Shown in pieces: positions 54,910-64,000 of a stretch of DNA of 64,000 nt. How positions within the stretch are numbered: the stretch's first letter is position 1; each line of letters begins with the position of its first letter. The DNA lies in the NCBI RefSeq assembly GCF_900129485.1, contig NZ_FQVW01000007.1, forward strand, positions 24,688 through 88,687, read 5' to 3'. The position numbers and the translations under genes were made by a program. Below the pieces are notes generated by a model. The model saw nothing but the letters and a program-made list of their open reading frames with translations, searched no databases and was not told where the DNA came from. Source of the DNA: Ornithinibacillus halophilus. Its GTDB lineage: Bacteria > Bacillota > Bacilli > Bacillales > Amphibacillaceae.

Positions 54910-54939
54910 TTGACCGCATATACATAAGGGGGGTATAGT
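54910..54939 (+). promoter_or_regulatory. csoR-copA promoter with CsoR-type operator
   Basis: TTGACC (54910-54915) and TATAGT (54934-54939) are 18 bases apart. Between them TATACATAAGGGGGGTATA (54919-54937) is a GC-centred imperfect dyad of CsoR type, overlapping the -10 box. Confidence 0.75.
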
Positions 54940-54971
54940 ATAGGTAAGAAAAGATAAAGGGTGTGAGTACA

Positions 54972-55274
54972 ATGGACATGAAGCATGATAAGCATCCCGT
55001 AAAACCGAGAACCGACAATGAAAAACAAGCCGTAGTTAATCGTTTAAAACGAATTGAAGGGCAAGTTCGTGGAATTCAAAAAATGGTGGAAGAAGATCGT
55101 TACTGTGTTGATATATTAGTTCAAATTAGCGCAATAAATGCTGCGCTTAAGAAGGTAGGCTTTTCAGTTGCTGAAAGACATACGAAACATTGTGTTAGTG
55201 ATGCAGTGTTGTCAGGAAATGGTGAGGAAGCAATTGAAGAACTAATGGAGGTAATGAAACACTTTTCCAAATAA
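54972..55274 (+). CDS. csoR: Copper-sensing repressor CsoR
   Basis: This 100-residue helical repressor, counted from the ATG at 54972, has Cys45, His70 and Cys74, exactly the Cu(I) ligands of Bacillus CsoR; this numbering supports that start over the GTG at 54963. The core VVNRLKRIEGQVRGIQKMVEEDRYC is the family helix. Copper binding releases it from the operator, inducing copA and copZ. It is a paralogue of the CstR at 25917, which lacks the histidine ligand. Confidence 0.95.
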   Translation: MDMKHDKHPVKPRTDNEKQAVVNRLKRIEGQVRGIQKMVEEDRYCVDILVQISAINAALKKVGFSVAERHTKHCVSDAVLSGNGEEAIEELMEVMKHFSK

Positions 55275-55289
55275 GTAGGGGTGACAATG

Positions 55290-57671
55290 ATGAGTGACAT
55301 AAAACATGTAACAGTTGGCGTAACAGGGATGACATGTGCGGCATGCTCTACTAGAGTAGAAAAAGTTCTAAATAAGATGGATGGTGTGGAGGCGAAAGTT
55401 AACTTAACAACCGAAAAAGCAAGTGTTGACTTCGATTCATCAACAACATCTATGGAAGATATCACTACTAGAATTGAAAAATTAGGGTATGGTGTACTTA
55501 CCGAAAAAGCTGAATTTGATGTTTTTGGTATGACATGTGCAGCCTGTTCATCGCGAATTGAGAAGGTTTTAAATAAACAAGAAGGTGTTAAATTAGCAAC
55601 TGTTAATTTAACAAATGAATCTGCAGCAATTGAATACAATCCCAATTTAATTGAAGAAGCAGATATTATTGGTCGTATTCAAAAGCTTGGATATGATGCC
55701 AAGCCTAAAGCTGATAAAGAAGAAAAGGAAACTCAAAAAGAAAAGCAGTTGAAGCAAATGAAGTATAAGCTACTAATCTCTGCTTTATTATCTATACCTT
55801 TATTAGTAACAATGCTTGATCATTTACTAGGGTTGTCTTTACCAAGTATCTTTATGAATCCTTGGTTCCAATTTGCACTTGCGACCCCTGTACAGTTTAT
55901 TATCGGTTGGCAATTTTACGTTGGGGCATATAAAAACCTACGTAATGGTGGAGCCAATATGGATGTCCTAGTTGCATTAGGTACAAGTGCTGCTTATTTC
56001 TATAGTTTATATGAAGGTTTAAAGACGATTGGTAACCTAGACTATATGCCGCATTTATATTTTGAAACAAGTGCAATTTTAATTACTTTAATCTTATTTG
56101 GTAAATATCTAGAAACAAGTGCCAAAAGCCGAACTACCATAGCTATTTCTAAGCTTTTAAACTTACAGGCAAAACAAGCAAGAGTAATCAGAAATGATGA
56201 AGAAGTTATGATTCCTATTGAAGAAGTAGTTTCAGGAGATCATTTAGTAGTTAAACCAGGGGAAAAGATACCTGTAGATGGTATCGTTGTTAAAGGAAGA
56301 ACGTCAATCGATGAATCGATGATAACCGGAGAATCCATTCCAATTGAAAAAACGGAAAAAGATAATGTCATTGGTGCAACAATTAATAAAAATGGAACCA
56401 TTGAAATGGAAGCGACAAAGGTTGGTAAAGATACAGCATTGGCATCAATCGTGAAAGCTGTAGAAGATGCTCAAGGTTCGAAAGCTCCGATCCAACGATT
56501 AGCAGATGTTATTTCAGGATATTTTGTTCCAATTGTAGTAGGAATCGCTGTTGTGACCTTTATTATTTGGATTACATTAGTTTCACCAGGTGAATTTGAA
56601 ACAGCCTTAATAGCTGCAATTGCTGTATTAGTTATTGCATGTCCATGTGCGTTAGGATTAGCTACTCCAACATCGATCATGGTCGGAACAGGAAAAGCTG
56701 CAGAAAATGGAATACTATTTAAAGGTGGAGAACATTTAGAGCGCACGCATCAATTAAACGCAATTGTTTTTGATAAAACAGGAACAATCACTAAAGGGAA
56801 GCCAGAAGTAACGAATTTTACTGGGAATGATGATGTATTCCAATTGGTAGCGAGTGCTGAAAGAGGTTCAGAACACCCATTGGCGGAAGCAATTGTTGCT
56901 TATGCAACTGAAAAAGACCTTGAATTATTAGAAGCAACAGAATTTGAAGCAATACCTGGTCATGGTATTCAAGCAACTGTTAATCAAAATCAAGTGCTTG
57001 TAGGAACAAGAAAATTAATGCAAGAAAATAAAGTAGAAATTCAAGAAGAAGATAAAATGGTTGACTATGAGATGGATGGAAAAACGGCCATGTTAATAGC
57101 TGTTAATGGAGAGTATCAAGGAATTGTAGCTGTAGCTGATATTATTAAGGACACAGCAATTGATGCAATTAAAGAATTGAAAGCTGAGGGCTTGGAAGTT
57201 ATCATGTTAACTGGTGATAACGAAAGAACAGCTAAAGCAATTGCAAAACAAGTGGGGATTACAGAAGTTATTGCGCAAGTCTTGCCAGAACAAAAAGCTG
57301 ATAAAGTAAAAGCAATTCAAAATCAAGGTAAAAAAGTAGCGATGGTTGGTGATGGAATTAATGATGCACCAGCATTAGCAACGGCTGATATAGGCATTGC
57401 TATTGGTACTGGAACAGAAGTGGCAATTGAAGCTGCAGATGTTACGATTCTTGGTGGAGAACTATTATTAATCCCTAAAGCTATTCGTTTAAGTCATAAA
57501 ACCATTAAAAATATCCGTCAAAACTTATTCTGGGCATTTGCTTATAATAGTGCAGGCATCCCGATAGCTGCTTTGGGCTTACTTGCACCATGGATTGCTG
57601 GTGCAGCAATGGCATTTAGCTCCGTTAGTGTAGTGTCTAACTCACTTCGTTTGAAGCGAGTTAAAATATAA
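55290..57671 (+). CDS. copA: Copper-exporting P1B-type ATPase CopA
   Basis: This protein of about 793 residues has two N-terminal heavy-metal-associated domains (CxxC motifs GMTCAACS near residues 16 and 83), eight transmembrane helices, the TGES actuator motif (MITGESIPI), the CPC transport motif [12 protein letters not shown] near 450, the phosphorylation site DKTGTIT near 493, SEHPLAEAI and [11 protein letters not shown]. This is the full Cu(I) exporter. The ATGs at 55287 and 55290 are both possible; the second has better spacing from GGGGTG. It lies 15 bases behind csoR. Confidence 0.96.
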   Translation: MSDIKHVTVGVTGMTCAACSTRVEKVLNKMDGVEAKVNLTTEKASVDFDSSTTSMEDITTRIEKLGYGVLTEKAEFDVFGMTCAACSSRIEKVLNKQEGVKLATVNLTNESAAIEYNPNLIEEADIIGRIQKLGYDAKPKADKEEKETQKEKQLKQMKYKLLISALLSIPLLVTMLDHLLGLSLPSIFMNPWFQFALATPVQFIIGWQFYVGAYKNLRNGGANMDVLVALGTSAAYFYSLYEGLKTIGNLDYMPHLYFETSAILITLILFGKYLETSAKSRTTIAISKLLNLQAKQARVIRNDEEVMIPIEEVVSGDHLVVKPGEKIPVDGIVVKGRTSIDESMITGESIPIEKTEKDNVIGATINKNGTIEMEATKVGKDTALASIVKAVEDAQGSKAPIQRLADVISGYFVPIVVGIAVVTFIIWITLVSPGEFETALIAAIAVLVIACPCALGLATPTSIMVGTGKAAENGILFKGGEHLERTHQLNAIVFDKTGTITKGKPEVTNFTGNDDVFQLVASAERGSEHPLAEAIVAYATEKDLELLEATEFEAIPGHGIQATVNQNQVLVGTRKLMQENKVEIQEEDKMVDYEMDGKTAMLIAVNGEYQGIVAVADIIKDTAIDAIKELKAEGLEVIMLTGDNERTAKAIAKQVGITEVIAQVLPEQKADKVKAIQNQGKKVAMVGDGINDAPALATADIGIAIGTGTEVAIEAADVTILGGELLLIPKAIRLSHKTIKNIRQNLFWAFAYNSAGIPIAALGLLAPWIAGAAMAFSSVSVVSNSLRLKRVKI

Positions 57672-57703
57672 TTCAATCCTTTTCCTTTAAAGGAGGTGAA
57701 ATG

Positions 57704-57910
57704 ATGAAAACAACATTAGATGTACAAGGAATGACATGTGGCCACTGCAAAATGTCAGTAGAAGGTGCTTTAAACGAATTGAATGGTGTTTCAAATGTTG
57801 AAGTAGACTTAGCTACTGGTAAAGTGGAAGTTACTTATGATGATTCTGTTGTGTCTTTAGAGGCATTACGTGAAGCTGTGGAAGATCAAGGCTACGATGT
57901 AGTAGCATAA
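57704..57910 (+). CDS. copZ: Copper chaperone CopZ
   Basis: This 68-residue single HMA-domain protein has the Cu-binding motif GMTCGHCKMSVEGAL near residue 13. It carries Cu(I) to CopA and CsoR in the cytosol. AGGAGG seven bases upstream supports the second of two tandem ATGs. It closes the csoR-copA-copZ operon. Confidence 0.95.
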   Translation: MKTTLDVQGMTCGHCKMSVEGALNELNGVSNVEVDLATGKVEVTYDDSVVSLEALREAVEDQGYDVVA

Positions 57911-57913
57911 TAT

Positions 57914-57948
57914 ATAACTGACCTCTTACATAAGGGGTCAGTTTTACT
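57914..57948 (+). terminator. Intrinsic terminator behind copZ
   Basis: AACTGACC pairs with GGTCAGTT, with an inner CTT/AAG, followed by TTACTTTG. Confidence 0.8.
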
Positions 57949-58153
57949 TTGTTTTTGTGAAATATTTAGGGGTGTTATGGGGGTGTTCGGGAATCGACCC
58001 AATCCATCCTTAAGGCTTTTTATTTAAATTAAAACACTTACTATACATAATTTTATAAAATTTTAATTATATATATTGCGAAAACTTCAAATTTAATTTA
58101 TAGTATTAATTAGATGGACGGATTGGAACTGTCTTTTATTTTTTACAATAAAA

Positions 58154-58171
58154 TGAATGAGTATTCATTCA
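58154..58171. promoter_or_regulatory. FadR operator
   Basis: TGAATGAGTATTCATTCA is a perfect match to the TGAATGANTANTCATTCA operator of the Bacillus TetR-type repressor FadR. It lies 22 bases before the fadN ATG and just behind a TACAAT -10-like box, so binding of long-chain acyl-CoA should relieve repression of fadNAE. Confidence 0.9.
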
Positions 58172-58193
58172 AATTATGATTGGGGGATAAAAT

Positions 58194-60593
58194 ATGAAGC
58201 GAACGATCAAGCGTGCTGCAGTTTTAGGGTCTGGTGTTATGGGCTCTGGCATCGCTGCTCACCTAGCTAACGTGGGAATACCAACACTAATGCTTGATAT
58301 TGTGCCGCGAGAGTTAACAAAGCAGGAAGAACAAAAAGGGCTAACATTAGAGGATAAGGCTGTACGTAATCGAATTGCAAGCGATAGTAAAAAAGCATTG
58401 TTAAAACAAAAACCTTCTCCAATAACAACAAAAGCAAGTTTAGATTTAATTGAAGTTGGAAACATGGATGATGATATGGAGAAACTTGCAGATGTTGATT
58501 GGATTATTGAAGTTGTTGTCGAGAATTTAGACGTTAAGAAAAAGGTATTTGCAAATGTCGACAAATACCGTAAACAAGGTGCTATTGTTAGTTCCAATAC
58601 GTCTGGTATATCGGTTGAAGACATGTCTGAAGACTGTTCAGAAGATTTCCGTAAACATTTTCTAGGAACACACTTCTTCAACCCACCAAGATACTTAAAA
58701 TTACTAGAAGTGATCCCTACGAAGAATACGGATCCAGAAGTTCTAGCATTTATGAAGGAATTTGGTGAAGACGTACTAGGAAAAGGTGTAGTTGAAGCGA
58801 AGGATACACCGAACTTCATCGCTAACCGCATTGGTACTTACGGATTATTAGTCACTGTTAGAGAAATGCTTAAAGGTGGATACAGTGTAGGGGAAGTTGA
58901 TTCTGTAACAGGCCCAATCATTGGTCGACCAAAGAGTGCTACTTTCCGTACGTTAGACGTGGTTGGTCTAGATACATTTGTTCATGTAGCAAAAAATGTT
59001 TATGACCAAGTGGAAGGTAAAGAAAAAGAAGTATTTGACGTACCTGAGTTTATGTTGAAAATGCAAGAAAATGGCTGGCTTGGAGCAAAAAGTGGGCAAG
59101 GATTTTTCCTAAAGAAAAAAGGAAAAGATGGAAGCACCATTTATGAATTAAATCCTGAAACACTAGAATATGAAGATCGTAAGAAACTAAAGACGGCTGC
59201 AACTGAAATGGCTAAGCAAGAAAAAGGGTCTCGTCGTAAATTGAAAGCGCTTGTATCAGCAAAAGGTGACCGAGCAGGAGATTTAGTATGGTCCGTTCTA
59301 AAACCAGCATTGATTTATTCTGCTGAGTTAACTGGAGAAATTGCTGATGACATTTTATCGATTGACCAAGCAATGAAATGGGGCTTCGGATGGGAAATTG
59401 GACCATTCGAAACGTGGGATGCGATTGGCGTTAGAAAATCAGTTGAGCGCATGCAAGCAGAAGGTGAAACAGTACCAGAGTGGGTACTAAACATGTTAGA
59501 GAATGGACATGAATCCTTCTATAAATCAGAAAATGCAAATGTATATTACTATGACAATGGAGAATATAAGCAACAGAATTTTAATCCAAAAGAAATCAAC
59601 TTAAAATCATTAAAAGATGTAAATGGTGTGATTAAGAAAAATTCTGGTGCAAGTTTAATAGATTTAGGGGATGGAGTGGCAGCACTTGAATTCCATTCAC
59701 AAAGCAATGCTATCGGTCTTGATATTATCCAAATGGTTAATTATGCCATCGAAGAGGTAGGAAGAAACTATAAAGGTCTAGTCATTGGTAACCAAGGGAA
59801 AAACTTCTGTGTTGGTGCAAACCTTGGCATGATGTTATTTGAAGCTCAAGATGATAACTTCTTTGAATTAGACATGGTCATTCGTCATTTCCAAAACATG
59901 ACAATGAATATTAAATACTCAGATAAACCTGTTGTCGTAGCACCATTCAATATGACATTAGGTGGAGGAGCTGAAGTATCTCTTCCAGCAGCTGCAATTC
60001 AAGCATCAGCTGAAACCTACATGGGACTTGTTGAATTTGGTGTCGGACTAATCCCAGGTGGTGGCGGTACGAAAGAATTGTACCTAAAAGAATTACGCAA
60101 CCTACCTAAAGGAATTGATTTTGACCTAACAAAAGTAGCTAATGATGTATTTGAAAAAGTTGCTATGGCTAAAGTTTCCACTTCAGCAGAGGAAGCACGT
60201 GAGTATGGATTTTTAGATGCAAATGATCGTATTAGTGTGAATCCAGATCATTTAATTTATGATGCGAAACAACGAGTATTAGAATTAGCAAATAATGGTT
60301 ACCGTGCACCAAAACGTGAAAAGATCCCTGTAGTAGGTGATGCAGGTTATGCTGCAATGCTTATCGGAGCAAAAACATTGCAACTTAGTGGATACGCATC
60401 AGAACATGATGTGAAAATTGCTGAAAAATTAGCTTACGTACTTTCTGGTGGTCGAATTAAGGAAGGTACATTAATTGATGAACAAGTAATGCTTGATTTA
60501 GAACGTGAAGCATTCTTAAGTTTAATCGCTGAACCGAAGACACAGCAACGTATGCAACACATGTTGGTAAAAGGAAAACCATTACGTAATTAG
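58194..60593 (+). CDS. fadN: 3-hydroxyacyl-CoA dehydrogenase / enoyl-CoA hydratase
   Basis: This 799-residue bifunctional beta-oxidation enzyme has an N-terminal NAD-binding hydroxyacyl-CoA dehydrogenase (VLGSGVMGSGIAAHLANVG at residue 10, GTHFFNPPRYLKLLEVIPT near 160, then the C-terminal dehydrogenase domain with KPSATFRTLDVVGLDTF-like sequence near 245) and a C-terminal crotonase domain (about 480-720, with VVVAPFNMTLGGGAEVSLPA and EFGVGLIPGGGG). The order dehydrogenase-then-hydratase is that of Bacillus FadN. GATTGGGGGA precedes the ATG and a FadR box lies upstream. Confidence 0.96.
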   Translation: MKRTIKRAAVLGSGVMGSGIAAHLANVGIPTLMLDIVPRELTKQEEQKGLTLEDKAVRNRIASDSKKALLKQKPSPITTKASLDLIEVGNMDDDMEKLADVDWIIEVVVENLDVKKKVFANVDKYRKQGAIVSSNTSGISVEDMSEDCSEDFRKHFLGTHFFNPPRYLKLLEVIPTKNTDPEVLAFMKEFGEDVLGKGVVEAKDTPNFIANRIGTYGLLVTVREMLKGGYSVGEVDSVTGPIIGRPKSATFRTLDVVGLDTFVHVAKNVYDQVEGKEKEVFDVPEFMLKMQENGWLGAKSGQGFFLKKKGKDGSTIYELNPETLEYEDRKKLKTAATEMAKQEKGSRRKLKALVSAKGDRAGDLVWSVLKPALIYSAELTGEIADDILSIDQAMKWGFGWEIGPFETWDAIGVRKSVERMQAEGETVPEWVLNMLENGHESFYKSENANVYYYDNGEYKQQNFNPKEINLKSLKDVNGVIKKNSGASLIDLGDGVAALEFHSQSNAIGLDIIQMVNYAIEEVGRNYKGLVIGNQGKNFCVGANLGMMLFEAQDDNFFELDMVIRHFQNMTMNIKYSDKPVVVAPFNMTLGGGAEVSLPAAAIQASAETYMGLVEFGVGLIPGGGGTKELYLKELRNLPKGIDFDLTKVANDVFEKVAMAKVSTSAEEAREYGFLDANDRISVNPDHLIYDAKQRVLELANNGYRAPKREKIPVVGDAGYAAMLIGAKTLQLSGYASEHDVKIAEKLAYVLSGGRIKEGTLIDEQVMLDLEREAFLSLIAEPKTQQRMQHMLVKGKPLRN

Positions 60594-60611
60594 AGAAAAG
60601 GGGGAGAAAAC

Positions 60612-61787
60612 GTGAAGGAAGCAGTTATAGTTGCAGGAGCAAGAACCCCTGTGGGTCGAGCAAAAAAAGGAACGTTAGCTAATACACGTCCCGATGATTT
60701 AGCAGCGTTAACGATAAAAGAAACATTGAAGCGCGCAGGTAATTATGATGGCAATATTGATGATGTCATTATTGGGTGCGCAATACCAGAAGCAGAACAA
60801 GGAATGAATATGGCTAGAAACATTGCTGGTCTAGCTGGATTACCAAATGATGTTCCTGGAATTACGATCAACCGTTATTGTTCTTCAGGATTACAAAGTA
60901 TTGCTTATGCTGCAGAAAGAATTATGGTTGGATCTAGTGACACAATCATTGCAGGTGGAGCAGAATCTATGAGTCTAGTTCCTATGCTAGGTCACGCATT
61001 TAAACCAAATCCAACGTTGGTTCAAGATGCACCGGGATACTATATGGGAATGGGACATACAGCAGAAGAGGTAGCAAACCGTTTTGGAATTTCTCGTGAG
61101 GATCAGGATGCATTCGCTGTACAAAGTCACGAGCGTGCAGCAATCGCAATCCAAGAAGGGAAATTCAATGATGAGATTGTACCTATAGAAGTTACTGAAA
61201 GAGTAATAGGAAAAAATAATAAAGTAGAAGAAAGATCGAAACTTTTTGATACAGATGAAGGTGTAAGACCTGGTACAACAATGGATGTGTTAGGTAAATT
61301 ACGTCCTGCATTTAACGTCAAAGGATCTGTTACTGCAGGTAACTCTTCTCAAATGAGTGATGGAGCAGCATCTGTACTTGTAATGGAACGTGAAAAGGCA
61401 GAGGCAGAAGGCTTAACGCCATTAGTTAAATTCCGTTCATTTGCTGTAGCAGGTGTTGAACCAGAAATCATGGGTGTTGGCCCTGTTGAAGCTATTCCTA
61501 AAGCATTAAAGATTGCAGGGTTAGATGTATCTGATGTTGGTCTATTCGAACTAAACGAAGCATTTGCTTCACAATCTGTAAGAGTAATTCAAGCATTAGA
61601 TCTAGATCCAAATATCGTTAATGTCAACGGTGGCGCAATAGCACTTGGGCATCCACTAGGAATGACAGGTACAAAGCTTACTCTAAGCCTTGCCCATGAA
61701 ATGAAACGCCGTAACGTTCAATTTGGTGTTGTAACCATGTGTATCGGTGGAGGAATGGGAGCAGCAGGAGTATTTGAACTTCTGTAA
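60612..61787 (+). CDS. fadA: Acetyl-CoA acyltransferase (3-ketoacyl-CoA thiolase)
   Basis: This 391-residue thiolase has the acyl-binding cysteine in NRYCSSGLQSIAYAAE near residue 93, the NEAFASQSVRV segment near 318, NVNGGAIALGHPLGMTGTKL near 345 and the catalytic Cys in VTMCIGGGMGAAGVFEL at the end. It releases acetyl-CoA from 3-ketoacyl-CoA. The start is GTG behind AAAGGGGGAG, 18 bases after fadN. Confidence 0.97.
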   Translation: MKEAVIVAGARTPVGRAKKGTLANTRPDDLAALTIKETLKRAGNYDGNIDDVIIGCAIPEAEQGMNMARNIAGLAGLPNDVPGITINRYCSSGLQSIAYAAERIMVGSSDTIIAGGAESMSLVPMLGHAFKPNPTLVQDAPGYYMGMGHTAEEVANRFGISREDQDAFAVQSHERAAIAIQEGKFNDEIVPIEVTERVIGKNNKVEERSKLFDTDEGVRPGTTMDVLGKLRPAFNVKGSVTAGNSSQMSDGAASVLVMEREKAEAEGLTPLVKFRSFAVAGVEPEIMGVGPVEAIPKALKIAGLDVSDVGLFELNEAFASQSVRVIQALDLDPNIVNVNGGAIALGHPLGMTGTKLTLSLAHEMKRRNVQFGVVTMCIGGGMGAAGVFELL

Positions 61788-61844
61788 GAAATAAAAGAGT
61801 ATAATAATAGATTATTCTGTAGATGAAATAGGTAACTAAGAAAT

Positions 61845-62028
61845 ACTCTGAACAGTTGCCATATACGTAGACTCCTGCGGGAAGTGGGAGAACGGTGAGA
61901 CCCCACAGGGCAATGCCCGAGGAGGCTCACCACTCCCCTGCGGCAAAGAAGACACTGTAAAAGCGCCCGGAGGAAGCTTTTACAGATGTAGCACTTGTAC
62001 TGGAAGTGAAAGCGGAGTGTATGGCAAC
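61845..62028 (+). repeat. Dispersed structured intergenic repeat, type C (short copy) between fadA and fadE
   Basis: The GC-richer stretch ACGTAGACTCCTGCGGGA ... GGTGAGACCCC ... GAGGAGGCTCACC ... GAAGACACTGT ... CTGGAAGTGAAAGCG ... AGTGTATGG matches the element at 50620-50885 in inverse orientation. It separates fadA and fadE by 283 bases, whereas these genes are close together in Bacillus subtilis. Whether transcription passes through its stems is unknown. Confidence 0.8.
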
Positions 62029-62070
62029 TGTGGTTTAGATTAAGAGTCTATATAAAGGGAGATGGAAACT

Positions 62071-63855
62071 ATGAGTGAAACAAAAGAAAAGTTATTTAAA
62101 GGTGGCGGCTTTTTAGTTGAAGACATCAATGGTGAAGACGTTATTACACCAGAAGACTTCACTGATGAGCACCAAATGATCGCTAAAACTACAGAGGAAT
62201 TTGTAGCAGGAGAAGTATTACCATTAGTTGATAATTTAGAGAACCATGAATTTGAACATTCTGTTGACTTATTGAAAAAAGCTGGTGAACTAGGATTACT
62301 AGGTGCAGATGTACCTGAGGAATATGGCGGTCTTGGCCTTGATAAAATCAGCTCATCATTAATTACTGAAAAATTCTCTCGTGCAGGTGGTTTTTCTGTA
62401 ACTCATGGAGCTCACGTTGGAATTGGTTCATTACCAATCGTATTCTTTGGTAATGAAGACCAAAAACAAAAATATTTACCAAAACTAGCTTCTGGTGAAT
62501 TATTAGCAGCTTATGCACTAACAGAGCCAGGATCTGGATCTGACGCATTAGGTGCCAAAACAACTGCGAAATTAAATGAAGCAGGTACACACTATATTTT
62601 AAATGGTGAAAAACAATGGATTACAAACTCTGCTTTTGCTGACGTGTTTGTTGTATATGCAAAAATCGACGGGGAGCATTTCTCTGCATTTATCGTAGAA
62701 AGAGATTACCCAGGAGTATCTACTGGACCTGAAGAGAAGAAAATGGGGATTAAGAGTTCTTCTACTCGTACGTTAATTCTTGAAGATGCAGAAGTACCTG
62801 TAGAAAACCTTTTAGGTGAAAAAGGAAAAGGCCACAGAATTGCTTTTAACATCTTAAACGTTGGACGTTATAAATTAGCAATTGGTGGTGTAGGTGGTTC
62901 TAAACGCGGTATTGAATTAGCTACTAAATACGTAAATGAGCGTAAGCAGTTCGGTACAGCAATCTCTAGCTTTAGCTTAACTCAAGAAAAGCTAGCGACA
63001 ATGGCTGCTAGAACGTATGCAAACGAAAGTGCTGTATATCGTACAGTTGGATTATTTGAACAACGCATGGGATCAATGACAGATGAACAATTAGCAGATG
63101 GCCGTGAAGTTGCTAAGGCTATCGCTGAATACCAAATCGAATGCTCCATGAACAAATATACTGCAACAGAGTGCTTAGATTATGTAGCTGATGAAGCAGT
63201 ACAATTACACGGTGGATATGGCTTCATGCAAGAATATGAAGTTGAGCGTATATATCGCGACTCTCGTATTAACCGTATTTTCGAAGGTACAAATGAGATT
63301 AACCGTCTATTAGTACCAGGTACATTATTGAAAAAAGCTATGAAAGGTGAATTACCTCTACTTCAAAAAGCACAAGGTCTTCAAGAAGAGTTAATGATGA
63401 TGATGCCAGAAGAAGTTGGTACAGAACCGTTAGAGCAAGAGAAGCATCTTTTGAGAAATGCTAAGAAAATTGTTTTACTTGGAGCTGGATTGGCTGCTCA
63501 GAAATACATGCAAAAACTAGAAAAAGAACAAGAAATCCTAGTGAACCTTGCAGATATGGTAGCAGAAGTATACAACATGGAATCAGCAATTCTACGTACT
63601 GAAAAAGCAATTAATAAATCAGGACTTGAGAAGAACAACCAAAAACTACTTTATACTCAAGTTTACGTTCAAGAAGCATTCAACCGTATCGAAGCTGATG
63701 CTAAAGAAACGTTGATTGCAGTAGAACAAGGTGATACACTTCGTATGATGCTTTCATCACTACGCAAGTTAACTCGTCATGAACCAACAAATGTTATTGC
63801 GAAGAAACGTGAAATTGCAGCTAATATTATTGAAGCAGAAAAGTATGTAGTTTAA
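62071..63855 (+). CDS. fadE: Acyl-CoA dehydrogenase
   Basis: This 594-residue FAD enzyme does the first step of beta-oxidation. The N-terminal and middle acyl-CoA dehydrogenase domains show ALTEPGSGSDALGAKTTA near residue 155 and KQWITNSAFADVFVVYAK near 180; the FAD domain has LHGGYGFMQEYEVERIYRDSRINRIFEGTNEINRLLV near 400 (the EGTNEI glutamate is the usual base region). An extra C-terminal helical domain (about 430-594) matches long FadE-type proteins. AAGGGAGATGG supports the ATG at 62071; that start gives the length I recall for Bacillus subtilis FadE. Confidence 0.96.
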   Translation: MSETKEKLFKGGGFLVEDINGEDVITPEDFTDEHQMIAKTTEEFVAGEVLPLVDNLENHEFEHSVDLLKKAGELGLLGADVPEEYGGLGLDKISSSLITEKFSRAGGFSVTHGAHVGIGSLPIVFFGNEDQKQKYLPKLASGELLAAYALTEPGSGSDALGAKTTAKLNEAGTHYILNGEKQWITNSAFADVFVVYAKIDGEHFSAFIVERDYPGVSTGPEEKKMGIKSSSTRTLILEDAEVPVENLLGEKGKGHRIAFNILNVGRYKLAIGGVGGSKRGIELATKYVNERKQFGTAISSFSLTQEKLATMAARTYANESAVYRTVGLFEQRMGSMTDEQLADGREVAKAIAEYQIECSMNKYTATECLDYVADEAVQLHGGYGFMQEYEVERIYRDSRINRIFEGTNEINRLLVPGTLLKKAMKGELPLLQKAQGLQEELMMMMPEEVGTEPLEQEKHLLRNAKKIVLLGAGLAAQKYMQKLEKEQEILVNLADMVAEVYNMESAILRTEKAINKSGLEKNNQKLLYTQVYVQEAFNRIEADAKETLIAVEQGDTLRMMLSSLRKLTRHEPTNVIAKKREIAANIIEAEKYVV

Positions 63856-63868
63856 TAATAATAAAGAA

Positions 63869-63904
63869 AAATGCTCGGGGCTGGTTTTCCCTGAGCATTT
63901 TTTT
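63869..63904 (+). terminator. Intrinsic terminator of fadNAE
   Basis: AAATGCTCGGGG pairs with CCCTGAGCATTT (one G-T) around CTGGTTTT and runs into Ts. The first degenerate unit of repeat array 3 overlaps it. Confidence 0.92.
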
Positions 63905-64000
63905 GTTACTCGATGTCCTATTGAAGGAAAAGAAGGGTGAAAAGGTAAACGAGAGCCGATCTCGATGCCGGAAGGAGGGGAAAAGTGCTAGCTACGGTAA
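63894..64000. repeat. Tandem 52-bp repeat array 3 (runs off the window)
   Basis: A full unit starts at 63946 (TAAACGAGAGCCGATCTCGA) and the next begins at 63998, exactly 52 bases later. A degenerate unit in phase begins at 63894, recognisable by CTCGATG at 63909. It belongs to the same family as the arrays at 3502 and 12857. Confidence 0.9.

Overview
This window is an AT-rich chromosomal segment of an endospore-forming member of the Bacillaceae. The evidence is gene content and order: the tail of the gapA-pgk-tpiA-gpmI-eno glycolytic operon, secG-est-rnr-smpB-ssrA, liaIH-liaFSR, fadNAE behind a perfect FadR box, znuACB-zur behind perfect Zur boxes, csoR-copA-copZ and four CotF-like spore proteins. 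The tmRNA tag reads (A)GKENNNFAFAA. A genus such as Oceanobacillus, Virgibacillus or Ornithinibacillus would fit, but I cannot prove it from the sequence. There are no tRNA or rRNA genes, prophage, IS element or CRISPR array.

Layout. 1-3.5 kb: tpiA (partial), gpmI, eno. 3.5-3.9 kb: first 52-bp repeat array. 4-9.2 kb: lipoprotein, nucleoside hydrolase, nitroreductase, ptsI (with no ptsH), lysophospholipase-like hydrolase. 9.3-16.4 kb: secG, carboxylesterase, rnr, second repeat array, ZIP metal transporter, small membrane protein, smpB and an ssrA gene interrupted in its T-loop by a 308-nt group I intron. 16.5-25.8 kb: DUF389 membrane protein, four CotF-like genes, an ECF sigma/anti-sigma/TPR cluster, a small ArsR-type operon, LD-carboxypeptidase-like peptidase, VOC protein, coiled-coil protein. 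25.9-29.9 kb: CstR-type persulfide regulon with four rhodanese-family genes and a CoA-disulfide reductase-rhodanese fusion. 30-36 kb: M42 peptidase, hemolysin III with a divergent DUF1836 regulator, LLM oxidoreductase, threonine aldolase, PilZ protein and two structured dispersed repeats. 36-39.6 kb: lia envelope-stress operon without liaG. 39.6-50.5 kb: aromatic-acid exporter-like protein, NlpC/P60 hydrolase, BCCT transporter, YitT protein, and a MoxR-DUF58 operon ending in three paralogous membrane proteins, the third of which appears to start at ATT. 51-57.9 kb: zinc uptake operon read into two crcB fluoride-channel genes, then copper resistance. 58.2-63.9 kb: fadNAE. The window ends inside a third 52-bp repeat array.

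The most unusual feature is the repeat arrays. Three arrays share a 52-bp unit with an exact 52-bp period over most of their length. Each begins with a degenerate, in-phase unit at or just behind the intrinsic terminator of the preceding gene (eno, rnr, fadE). They do not look like CRISPRs or coding repeats. The other standouts are the intron-split tmRNA gene, the probable ATT start codon, the degenerate rhodanese, the zinc-fluoride operon fusion and a structured element before the ECF sigma gene.

All functions are inferred from motifs and context; no database search was run.
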